Under the pieces are notes generated by a model. The model searched no databases, was not told where the DNA came from, and was given only the letters and a program-made list of their open reading frames with translations. A DNA stretch of 7,469 bases. It comes from Coriobacteriaceae bacterium AF45-21 (GTDB lineage: Bacteria > Actinomycetota > Coriobacteriia > Coriobacteriales > Coriobacteriaceae). The stretch is from the NCBI GenBank assembly GCA_027682925.1, contig JAQCYU010000055.1, forward strand, positions 1 through 7,469. Reading direction: 5' to 3'. The position numbers and the translations under genes were made by a program. Below are positions 1 to 6,029 of this stretch, piece after piece (the stretch's first letter is position 1; the number at the start of each line of letters is the position of its first letter).

Positions 1-1
1 G

Positions 2-112
2 GCGCGGGCCCGCTTTGCCACGATGCGGGAGCCGCCCCGGCGGCGGGCGGTTGACGATGTGTTTACAATTGCGGCCTATATTCGGGCAGAAGGATGCGAT
101 TCGGCGGATTAA
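2..112 (+). CDS. Possible C-terminal end of an unidentified upstream gene (partial)
   Basis: An open frame enters from the left edge and stops at TAA 110-112, giving about 36 residues with a plausible protein-like end (VFTIAAYIRAEGCDSAD). Codon third positions are mostly G or C but not strikingly so. I do not recognise the family. The upstream part lies outside the window, so length and start cannot be judged. It may equally be chance open frame in GC-rich DNA, where stops are rare. Confidence 0.25.
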   Translation, partial: ARARFATMREPPRRRAVDDVFTIAAYIRAEGCDSAD

Positions 113-375
113 GGCCAGTTGGAAGAGGGGGGCGTGGGCCGGAAGGGCGCGTCGCCCGTGCTGCTTTGCGTCGAATCCGGAACGGGCGGGGGAGACGCAC
201 CGATCTCCCTTTCCAGCCCGACGGACGATGTGCGGGACGGGACGATACTCGATGCCTCGTGGACAACAAGCGTTTCTGAGTTCAGATTCACTGATTTTTA
301 GTGCGCAAAACCGCTCTTTATTGACGGTCGCGCTCTCCTTTAGCGCGGTGAACGTTTATTTGACGGGGCGAGGGC
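113..375. other. Stretch with no convincing gene, GC-rich then AT-richer
   Basis: Several frames are open here on both strands because the DNA is GC-rich, but none gives a recognisable product. One + frame (119-301) shows a modest GC3 excess, ends in TAG at 299-301 and starts only with TTG; I cannot call it. From about 270 the DNA becomes AT-richer. It holds two near-copies of TTTATTGACGG (317-327 and 355-366, the second with one extra T). Between them is a small hairpin CGCGCT/AGCGCG (329-334 with 342-347, 7-base loop). These may be regulatory DNA for the reading frame at 376, but no -10 box is well placed. Confidence 0.3.
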
Positions 376-507
376 ATGTGCGGCGAGGAGCTTTTCACGC
401 TCGAGGCGGCGGCATACGTGTTCCTGCAGGAGGCCTGCCGCGGCCGTCTGGCGGCGGAGGGCGCCATGCGGGTCCTGTCCAGGTGCGCGCTGGACACTTG
501 CGTCGCT
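376..507 (+). CDS. Short coding-like stretch of unknown function, probably cut at its 3' side
   Basis: From ATG 376 the frame reads about 44 residues (start MCGEELFTLEAAAYVFLQEA) with very high G/C at third positions and no stop, a pattern expected of real coding DNA in this genome. A purine-rich GGGGCGAGGG lies just before the ATG and could serve as ribosome binding site, though the AGGG part is unusually close. Around 495-507 the frame runs into the antisense of the DUF4143 gene and continues there meaninglessly to 693, so the real gene, if one exists, is either truncated here or very short. I do not recognise the family. Chance openness is possible. Confidence 0.25.
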
Positions 508-983
508 CAGCTCCAGCCTTTGAGCAACCAGTCCACCAGGTTCTCGATGCGCACGCCTTGCTCGGTGGTGCCGAGCCGCAGGCGATCGGTGGTGAGCACC
601 AGCTTGGGGAAGGCATCGTTTACGAGGGAAAAAGGCGCCAGTTCGCGCTCGTATGTCTCGGGGCTTGCAAGCGTTTCGGTCACCTGGATGTAGAGGCGCT
701 CGTCGTGCTTGTCGGCCACGAAGTCTACCTCGCCTTTAAGCAGTGCGCCCACGGTCACGTTGTGGCCACGGCGCACGAGCTCGTTGAATACCACGCACTC
801 GAGCTGAGCGCCCAGGCCCTTTGGGGCATAGTTGCTGGCTAGGTTGCGCAAGCCGGTGTCGATGGGATAGAACTTGCGCTGGGGTCTAAGCACCTGCTTG
901 CCGGCGATGCCGTTCTGTTCGCATTCGCTCAGGATGTAGGCGCTTTCGAGGGCTTTGAGGTAGTTCTCGACCGTCTTGTCGCG
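507..983 (-). pseudogene. C-terminal DUF4143 part of an AAA+ family ATPase, 5' truncated
   Basis: About 158 residues ending in WLLKGWS and TGA (complement of 507-509). The order is typical of the DUF4143 C-terminal domain of the large family of prokaryotic AAA+ ATPases. A winged-helix-like KTVENYLKALESAYIL segment comes first, then FYPIDTGLRN, then a nuclease-like core. That core has the conserved LECVVFNEL, GEVDFVA and YIQVTE segments, of which E, D and the Q-V region correspond to the PD-(D/E)XK-like motif. The N-terminal AAA ATP-binding half, with Walker A and B, is absent: homology ends at about 975-983, where GMP synthase sequence begins on the other strand. These proteins usually run near 400 residues, so well over half is missing and the fragment cannot hydrolyse ATP. 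The family's roles remain poorly defined, with links to mobile regions and defence-like settings. The family call is firm; whether the truncation is natural is not. Confidence 0.85.
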
Positions 984-1805
984 GCGCTCCTCATCAGGGC
1001 CATCGGCAAGCAGCTCATTTGCGTGCACGTGAACCACGGCCTTATGCGCAAGGGCGAGAGCAAGCAGGTCGTCGACGTCTTTAAGAACCAGATGGATGCG
1101 AACCTGGTCTACGTGGACGCGACCGACCGCTTCCTCGATAAGCTCGTCGACATCGCCGAGCCCGAGGCCAAGCGCAAGATCATCGGCGCCGAGTTCATTC
1201 GCGTGTTTGAGGAAGAGGCCCGAAAGGTGGGCGATGAGGTCAGCTTCCTCGCCCAGGGCACCATCTACCCCGACATCCTGGAGTCGCAGGACGGCGTGAA
1301 GGCCCATCACAATGTGGGCGGTCTGCCCGAGGACCTGCAGTTTGAGCTCTGCGAGCCCGTTAAGCTGCTGTACAAGGACGAGGTGCGCGTCGTGGGCCGT
1401 GAGCTCGGTCTGCCCGAGAACATGGTCGAGCGCCAGCCGTTCCCCGGCCCCGGCCTGGGTGTCCGCTGCCTCGGTGTCATCACCCGCGACCGTCTTGAGG
1501 CGCTGCGCGAGGCCGACGCCATCGTGCGTGAGGAGATCGACAAGGCCGGCTTGACCATTTGGCAGTACTTTGCCGTCGTGCCCGACTTCCGCGCCACCGG
1601 CGTGCGCGAGGGCAAGCGCGCCTACGACTGGCCCTGCATCATCCGCTGCATCAACACCGTCGATGTCATGACCGCCGAGGTGCCCGAGCTCGACTGGGCG
1701 CTGCTCAAGCGCATCACCGCCCGCGTTACCGCCGAAGTCCCCGGCATCTGCCGCGTTTGCTACGACCTGACCCCCAAGCCCGTCGGCACGGTGGAGTGGG
1801 AGTAA
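978..1805 (+). pseudogene. guaA: GMP synthase (glutamine-hydrolysing), C-terminal half, 5' truncated
   Basis: GMP synthase aminates XMP to GMP in purine synthesis, using ATP and ammonia from glutamine. The frame gives about 275 residues from VAALLIRAIGKQ to VGTVEWE and TAA, matching the later ATP-pyrophosphatase domain and the C-terminal dimerisation domain. Visible signatures include VHVNHGLMRKGES, RKIIGAEFIRVFEEEA, LAQGTIYPDILES, HHNVGGLPEDL, RQPFPGPGLGVR and the closing P-x-G-T-V-E-W-E. The family is normally about 510-520 residues. Missing are the whole N-terminal glutamine amidotransferase domain and the SGGVDSS pyrophosphate loop, which should sit immediately upstream: instead of DSSV the reading is DRLV. 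The fragment therefore should not be active. An internal GTG at 1023 could start translation but would lack the same parts. A cell needs an intact copy elsewhere unless this join is an assembly error. Identification is very secure. Confidence 0.95.
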
Positions 1806-1931
1806 ACCCCCAGTTCAGAGGCACTTTTTATATTAGTTTGCTCCTTTGAACTTCTTTGTAAATAGGCGTACTTTTCTGACACGATTTTTTTAACGCATTG
1901 GGATTTCTCTCACTTTGCAAAGAGGCGATTC

Positions 1932-1961
1932 AATGGCTTAGCGATGCATCGCTAAGCCATT
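1932..1961. terminator. 30-bp perfect palindrome, likely intrinsic terminator after guaA
   Basis: The 30 bases are an exact inverted repeat (arms AATGGCTTAGCGAT and its complement around a central GC), able to form a stem of 12-13 bp with a minimal loop. On the + strand it is followed by TTTTCGCTT, a short U-run, and lies about 125 bases beyond the guaA stop. This fits a rho-independent terminator, though the U-run is weak. Because the element is symmetrical it could also act in the reverse direction or be a protein-binding site. Confidence 0.55.
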
Positions 1962-2121
1962 TTCGCTTGTTGGTGTTGCAATTCGTCTCCTTGTGTTGCT
2001 TTAGTTAATCATACTTGCCCACAGTCGATACATTCGTTTCCTAGAATTACTCGCTGGCAGAATTTCAGGTGGTTTGCGGGTGATGATGCATTATCCCAGC
2101 TTGTTCGTGGTTCAAACCTAT

Positions 2122-2159
2122 ATTCAATACGCGCGCTACAATTCAATACGCATGCTATA
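2122..2159 (+). repeat. Two tandem 19-bp imperfect repeats overlapping a promoter
   Basis: Units 2122-2140 and 2141-2159 both start ATTCAATACGC and match at 16 of 19 positions. A third ATTCAAT occurs at 2172-2178. The second unit runs into the -10 box. Repeats spaced by about two helical turns and overlapping a promoter are a common layout for an operator, but no known regulator motif is recognised. Confidence 0.5.
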
Positions 2160-2161
2160 AT
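2153..2161 (+). promoter_or_regulatory. Extended -10 promoter (TGCTATAAT) for the ABC-F gene
   Basis: The sequence has a consensus TATAAT (2156-2161) preceded by TGC, the extended -10 motif. No good -35 hexamer sits 16-18 bases upstream, as is usual for extended -10 promoters. Transcription would start near 2168 and give a leader of about 210 bases before the ABC-F start at 2378. Confidence 0.6.
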
Positions 2162-2193
2162 CTGAGCATCATTCAATCAGCGGAGCCTTTGCC

Positions 2194-2217
2194 ATGCGAC
2201 GCTTCGAGTTAGGTTAG
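2194..2217 (+). CDS. Candidate leader peptide of seven residues upstream of ABC-F gene
   Basis: ATG at 2194 reads MRRFELG and stops at TAG 2215-2217. It has a Shine-Dalgarno-like GGAG (2182-2185) with an 8-base gap, better than chance upstream starts usually have, and lies just downstream of the predicted transcription start. Its last codon and stop lie within GGTTAGG (2212-2218), which is exactly complementary to CCTAACC (2340-2346) just before the hairpin that covers the ABC-F ribosome binding site. A ribosome reaching the stop would block that pairing. Short coding leaders of this kind regulate known ribosome-protection and methylase genes. Two further tiny frames follow: MKN at 2223-2234, and a 28-codon frame from ATG 2237 to TGA 2321-2323 without an evident binding site. 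Expression of any of them is unproven. Confidence 0.35.
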   Translation: MRRFELG

Positions 2218-2353
2218 GTTAGATGAAGAACTAGCGATGCCCACTAAGGGTGCCCAAACGACCATTTTGTACGCTCGGTCGCGCGCTAGGGTGCCGCGTC
2301 GCTTCAGTATCTTCTCGTCTTGATTCCACAGCTCGCGTGCCTAACCCCTGCGC

Positions 2354-2377
2354 GGCCTCCTTTCGAAGGAGCTCGCC
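2354..2377 (+). promoter_or_regulatory. Hairpin covering the ABC-F Shine-Dalgarno (translation attenuator candidate)
   Basis: CTCCTT (2357-2362) is an exact complement of the ribosome binding site AAGGAG (2366-2371), with TCG as loop. GGC 2354-2356 and GCC 2375-2377 could add three more pairs across a CTC bulge. In this fold the Shine-Dalgarno six bases before ATG 2378 is hidden, so translation should be low until the hairpin is opened. The pairing is read directly from the sequence; its stability in vivo is inference. Confidence 0.5.
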
Positions 2378-3865
2378 ATGCAGTTGAATCTCACAAACAT
2401 TAGTTACACCTATCCCGGTGCGGTCTCTCCCGCTGTAAGGGATGTCAGCGTCACGTTTTCCCCTGGATGGACTGCCGTGATCGGTGACAACGGATGCGGG
2501 AAGAGCACGCTAGCGAGAATCGCCACGCGCCTTATCGAGCCCGATTCCGGAACGGTGGGCCCGAAGCTGTTCTCCGTGTACTGCCAGCAGGATTCTTCGC
2601 TCGAACCTGGGAACCTTATCGACTTCGCGTCAGACTGGAACCAAGAAGCGCAGCGTGCAAGGGCGCTTCTGCATATCGGAGACGATTGGCCCTGGCGCTA
2701 CGACACGCTCTCAGGCGGCCAGCAGAAACGACTCCAGATCGCATGCGCGCTCTATGCTCGCCCCGACGTGCTCGTCATGGATGAGCCGACGAACGACCTT
2801 GATGCCCCGACGCGTGAAATCGTGAGCGAGGCGCTAGCCTCATTCGATGGAGTCGGCATCCTCATCTCCCATGACAGGGAATTGCTCGATGGCCTCGTCG
2901 ATCAGAGCCTCCTGTGCGACGGCGCACGCTGGATCATGCGCCCGGGCGGTTATTCGAAGGCGAGCGATCAGGCGGCAAGCGAACGTGCCACCGCGCTGCA
3001 CGACCGAGAGAAGGCTATGCGCGAAGTGAAGCGGCTGAAGGCGGAGGCGCAGCGAAGGAGCGAGGAGGCGGCACGTCAGAAGGGCAAGCGCAGCAAGCGC
3101 GGTCTGGACAAGAGAGATAGCGACGGGCGCGCGCGGATCGGGCGCGCCATAGTCTCTGGGAAGGACGGTGTAGCCGGTAAACTATCAGCCGCCATGGATG
3201 AACGTCTTGCGAGGGCGGAGTCGACGCTATCGGAGAACTCTGTGCCGAAGCGCTACGACCACTGCATTAGCGATTTCGGAGAAGCCGCCAGATCGAGTAT
3301 CGTTGCGCGCGTTGGTCCTACTCGGCTCTTAGCGGGCGAGTTCTGCTTGAATGTGCCTCAGCTCTGGGTCTCTCCAACTGACCATGTGGTGTTGACCGGA
3401 GCAAATGGGACGGGCAAGAGTCTATTGGTGCGTGCCATCATCGATTCCGTCCCCGAGAATATAAAGGTTGCCTATGTTCCTCAGGTTGTTGCGTCGGCCG
3501 AGCGAGAGCGTGCCCTTGAGCAGCTGCGCAAGCATACGCAAGAGCAAAAGGGGCGTATCCTGTCCATCGTGGCACGCCTGAACTCCGACCCCGATAGACT
3601 GCTCGATGGCGACGACCTGAGCCCCGGTGAGCTCCGAAAGCTGATGCTCGCGGAGAAGCTGGTTGCGGAACCCAACTTCCTCGTGCTCGACGAGCCGACC
3701 AATCACCTCGATATCGGCTCGATAGAGGCATTGCAGAGACTGCTCGTTGGATTCCCCGGGGCGATCCTTCTGGTCACGCACGATATCCGGTTGGCGGAAG
3801 CTGTAGGGCAAACGAGATGGCTGATCGAACAGCTCGTTGATGGTCACGCGCTAAGAGTTGGATGA
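2378..3865 (+). CDS. ABC-F family ATPase, probable ribosome-protection / antibiotic resistance type
   Basis: The 495-residue protein has two ABC ATP-binding domains and no membrane segments, so it is an ABC-F protein rather than an exporter. Domain 1 has Walker A GDNGCGKST (36-44), signature LSGGQ (111-115), Walker B VLVMDEPTNDLD (131-142) and switch His in SHDR. A long charged linker, rich in Lys, Arg and Glu (about 190-305), follows. Domain 2 has Walker A GANGTGKS (341-348), signature LSPGE (414-418), Walker B FLVLDEPTNHLD (434-445) and THD (467-469). All catalytic residues are present. ABC-F proteins bind the ribosomal E site; many with about 500 residues and a long linker displace antibiotics acting at the peptidyl transferase centre, others are housekeeping translation factors. 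Start ATG 2378 has AAGGAG six bases upstream. The stop overlaps the next gene by ATGA, implying co-translation. Family certain; resistance role inferred, mainly from the leader and accessory setting; drug class cannot be told. Confidence 0.93.
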   Translation: MQLNLTNISYTYPGAVSPAVRDVSVTFSPGWTAVIGDNGCGKSTLARIATRLIEPDSGTVGPKLFSVYCQQDSSLEPGNLIDFASDWNQEAQRARALLHIGDDWPWRYDTLSGGQQKRLQIACALYARPDVLVMDEPTNDLDAPTREIVSEALASFDGVGILISHDRELLDGLVDQSLLCDGARWIMRPGGYSKASDQAASERATALHDREKAMREVKRLKAEAQRRSEEAARQKGKRSKRGLDKRDSDGRARIGRAIVSGKDGVAGKLSAAMDERLARAESTLSENSVPKRYDHCISDFGEAARSSIVARVGPTRLLAGEFCLNVPQLWVSPTDHVVLTGANGTGKSLLVRAIIDSVPENIKVAYVPQVVASAERERALEQLRKHTQEQKGRILSIVARLNSDPDRLLDGDDLSPGELRKLMLAEKLVAEPNFLVLDEPTNHLDIGSIEALQRLLVGFPGAILLVTHDIRLAEAVGQTRWLIEQLVDGHALRVG

Positions 3866-5000
3866 ATTGGAGCGAGTGGCTTGTCAATGATGGCGGTTCG
3901 ATTTTGATCAGAATTCAACTGATTTCACGTCATTTTGTGGCTTTGATTCTGTACTCACTTTGTACTGCAGGTAATTATGGCTTTAGAGATCCTGCGATTC
4001 CTCTCCAAGCCACCGATGCGCCAGAGCAGCCATCCAAAAAGCGCCACCGCATTCTCTGGGGCTTCCTCTACGTGGGGATATTCATTGCCGTCTTCACGCT
4101 TTCGGCGGCCATCAAGCTGGTGAGCAATCCCCTCGGCGACGATTTCTCCGTCGTTTGGAACGACTCGGTGGGAACGGTTTATGCCGACATCCCCTACGGC
4201 GACGGCGACGCGAACAAGTTCGACCTCTATGTACCCGCCGACCGGTCGCGGCAGCACTACGGGTTGGTCGTGTACCTGCACTCCGGCGGGTTCACCAGCG
4301 GTGACAAGGCCGACGACGCGCGGACCCTCCATTGGCTCTGCGCTCAGGGCTACGTGGCTGCGGGTATCAACTACACGCTTTTCAGCGAGCAGCACCCCGG
4401 GGCGAACATCCTCACGCAGTCTCTGGAAATCAAGAGAGCATGGACGCGGTGGTCGCCGAGGCGGCCAAGCTGGGCTACCCCGTGAACGAGATGGCCATCG
4501 GGGGCGGATCGGCCGGCGGGTGCCTCGCCCTGCTGTACGCTTACCGCGACACTGCGGAATCGCCGGTGCCGGTGAGGTTCGTGTTCGAAGCCGTGGGGCC
4601 TTCCAGCTTCTACCCCGAGGACTGGGACAACTACGGGCTGGACAAGCCGGAAGCCCAAGCAGAAGCGGCGGGCCTGTTCGGCGTTATGACGGGTGCCAAG
4701 CTCACGCCGGACATGTTCGGTACGCCCGCCTACGACGCCGCCGTCAAGGACGCCTCGGCGCTTCTCTGGGTGACGAAGGACGCGGTACCCACGGTCATGG
4801 CCTACTGCACTCACGACACTATGCAGCCCTTCAAGGCATCGGTACGCCTCGATAGGGCGCTTACCGAAAACGGCGTCCCCCACGACTGCTTTGTGGCGGA
4901 GCACTCGGGTCACGGGCTCCAGAACGACAGCGCAGTCTATCGGCAATATCTCGAAACGGTGCTGGAGTACCTAAAGACCTACATGCCCCCGGAATCCTAG
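3862..5000 (+). pseudogene. Membrane-anchored alpha/beta hydrolase (esterase/lipase-like), one-base frameshift
   Basis: Reading 3862 to about 4434 in one frame and the rest in the frame ending at TAG 4998-5000 gives one continuous hydrolase of about 380 residues. It has one transmembrane segment (64-86, ILWGFLYVGIFIAVFTL), then an outside or cell-surface catalytic domain. The oxyanion motif HSGGF is at about 140-144, and the nucleophile lies in GGSAGG (Ser codon 4509-4511). Asp in THDT (4815-4817) and His in SGHG (4911-4913) complete a triad. This is the carboxylesterase/acyl-aminoacyl type fold; the substrate is unknown. The break is visible: SLEIK is followed by AGAGCATGG where one more G would give SLEIKESMDAVVAEA, so one base is missing near 4434. 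The upstream frame otherwise stops soon after 4485. Start ATG overlaps the ABC-F stop, but the first 45 codons are AT-richer and unlike a hydrolase, so the true start may be later. A sequencing error is a live alternative to a real mutation. Confidence 0.75.
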
Positions 5001-5004
5001 CTGG

Positions 5005-5021
5005 CTTTGAGTCCGTCAAAG
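5005..5021. terminator. Small hairpin between convergent genes, possible terminator
   Basis: CTTTGA (5005-5010) and TCAAAG (5016-5021) form a 6-bp stem with loop GTCCG, placed between the convergent hydrolase and XRE genes. There is no U-run on either strand and the stem is AT-rich, so terminator function is doubtful. Confidence 0.25.
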
Positions 5022-5031
5022 AGGCGTGCAT

Positions 5032-5648
5032 CTAGTGCAAGGCATTCACTAGTGCCGTGATCAGGAACGCGATAAGGAAGCCGAACCCCGCACCGCAGGC
5101 CATCTTGAGCGCAGGCTGAGCCGTGACCTGCGTCTGGAAAGCGCATCGGTCTCGCTCGGAGCCTCCTCGCCGTCCATGAACGCGCTGATCTCACGGAACG
5201 TCACAAGGTCATGCTCGCGTTTGATCCTCTCGATGCGCGACGTGCATACGAGCGACGGGATCCAGAATGCAACAAACACGAGTATCCCGATCAGCGCGCC
5301 TGTGGACATATGCGGGATGAACGATGGCTCGGGCAGTAGTGCGTAGATGCCTGCCATGCATGCAATCCCCGCGAGCAGCAGGGCAGCAGACCCCATCGCC
5401 AATCGCTCCATCTCGAGCGCATCCTTGCTTACGACTTCCTTCATTGAAACCACGTCTCCTTTCACAAGTTCATCGATGGAGACGCCGAAGAGGTCGCTTA
5501 GAAGCAGCAGGCTTTGGACATCCGGATAGGTCTTTCCGTTCTCCCAGCTGGACATCGTCTGTCGCGATACGTAGATCGCTTGCGCGACGGCCTCTTGCGA
5601 GAGCCCCAAGCGCTCGCGGTGCGCTTTCAGCTGTTTCGGCAACTCCAT
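5032..5648 (-). pseudogene. XRE-family transcriptional regulator with membrane segments, one-base frameshift
   Basis: The N-terminus is a clear HTH_3/XRE DNA-binding domain (residues about 7-61). GLSQEAVAQAIYVSRQTMSSWENGKTYP is its helix-turn-helix core, quoted here as two joined motifs, LSQEAVA and SRQTMSSWENG. Two transmembrane segments follow (about 86-105 and 117-135), making a membrane-bound regulator like those of many Gram-positive species; the signal is unknown. Start ATG at 5648 is preferred over an upstream ATG at 5693 because AAAGGAGG lies just before it and the domain starts there. In the first frame the protein degenerates after SETDALS. Shifting frame near 5131-5138 restores TQVTAQPALKMACG, a third membrane helix (FGFLIAFLITALVNAL) and a stop TAG (complement of 5032-5034). 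One missing base, for example an A making SKTQV, explains this. Without correction the frame runs to 5061 with an Arg/Ser-rich tail. Confidence 0.8.
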
Positions 5649-5708
5649 CGGCTCCTCCTTTCGGGAGACGAAGTTTCTATTTCTCTGAAACATGTTCTAC
5701 CAAGATGG

Positions 5709-5766
5709 CTTTACATAGGCCGTCGATCAAGTGTATCAGCATGTCTGATGTTCTTTACATAGGCCG
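5709..5766 (-). promoter_or_regulatory. Operator-like region of the XRE gene: direct repeats around an inverted repeat
   Basis: The 14-base sequence CTTTACATAGGCCG occurs exactly at 5709-5722 and again at 5753-5766, 44 bases apart, which is about four helical turns. Between them, ATCAG (5735-5739) and CTGAT (5745-5749) form a 5-base inverted repeat with spacer CATGT. The region lies 60-120 bases before the XRE start, where an autoregulated promoter is expected. I could not fix -35 and -10 boxes with confidence. Confidence 0.5.
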
Positions 5767-5908
5767 CTGACCTTGGGTTTTTCTTGCATGACAAACAGAT
5801 TGACTTCTGACGCCGCCGCCCTGCTGTTTTTTTTGCGTCGCTATCGATCGCGAAGGCTAGACGTTACGTTACATTATCTACCGCGGTCGTTGTGCCGTCT
5901 CACCCTAG
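5767..5908. other. Spacer with no supportable gene
   Basis: It contains a run of eight T (5827-5834) with no convincing GC-rich hairpin before it, and an ACGTTACGTTAC direct repeat near 5870. An open + frame runs through from 5773, but its codons and product look random. The coding character of the next region starts abruptly after TAG 5906-5908. Confidence 0.4.
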
Positions 5909-6020
5909 CAATCGGCCTCGATGGCGGCGCTGCTCGCGGCCTCGCTTCTGATGCTGGCCGCCCCCGCCGTCGTCTCTCTCGGGCTGTACGGAAGGCGCGA
6001 GCTGGAGGCCGAGCCGTCAA
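5909..6020 (+). pseudogene. Hydrophobic permease-like fragment
   Basis: Starting after an in-frame TAG at 5906-5908, about 37 codons with almost uniform G/C third positions encode one strong membrane helix (MAALLAASLLMLAAPAVVSL) followed by GLYGRRELEAEPS. This looks like the last transmembrane segment and charged tail of an ABC-type permease. Such genes often sit next to two-component systems for peptide antibiotic sensing, but the piece is too short to name. An ATG at 5921 lacks a good ribosome binding site. The frame continues without sense to TGA at 6071-6073. Near 6020-6036 the coding signal switches to the frame of the response regulator, indicating a join that removed the permease end and the regulator start. 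Confidence 0.35.
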
Positions 6021-6029
6021 CCGACGTGC

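Larger units (their letters stand above)
1806..2377. other. Long intergenic region between guaA remnant and ABC-F gene
   Basis: The region of 572 bases is clearly richer in A and T than its flanks for its first 350 bases, with no plausible sizeable gene on either strand. It holds, in order, a T-rich stretch after guaA, a 30-bp perfect palindrome, two tandem 19-bp repeats overlapping an extended -10 promoter, and a roughly 210-base leader for the ABC-F gene with small upstream reading frames and a Shine-Dalgarno-covering hairpin. Those elements are listed separately. Confidence 0.7.

Noticed and set aside
51..82. Promoter with TTGACG and TATATT
   Set aside because: The boxes are 20 bases apart, too far for a standard promoter, and the region may be coding.
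15..842. Long + strand open frame of 275 codons
   Set aside because: It crosses from unrelated GC-rich DNA into the antisense of the DUF4143 gene; composition is Arg/Gly/Pro-rich and it has no domain. It is a by-product of high GC.
990..1310. Continuation of the DUF4143 frame upstream into 1310 on the - strand
   Set aside because: This part is the antisense of the secure guaA coding sequence, giving Leu/Ala/Asp/His-rich nonsense without AAA motifs.
2208..2222. Telomere-like or CRISPR-like short repeat
   Set aside because: It has only three units of five bases, without spacers; no CRISPR array is present anywhere in the window.
3422..3847. Antisense open frames of 97-141 codons within the ABC-F gene
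   Set aside because: They mirror the second ATP-binding domain; no motif and no ribosome binding site.
3955..4395. Antisense open frame within the hydrolase N-terminal half
   Set aside because: The + strand shows a membrane helix and oxyanion motif; the antisense product is unrecognisable.
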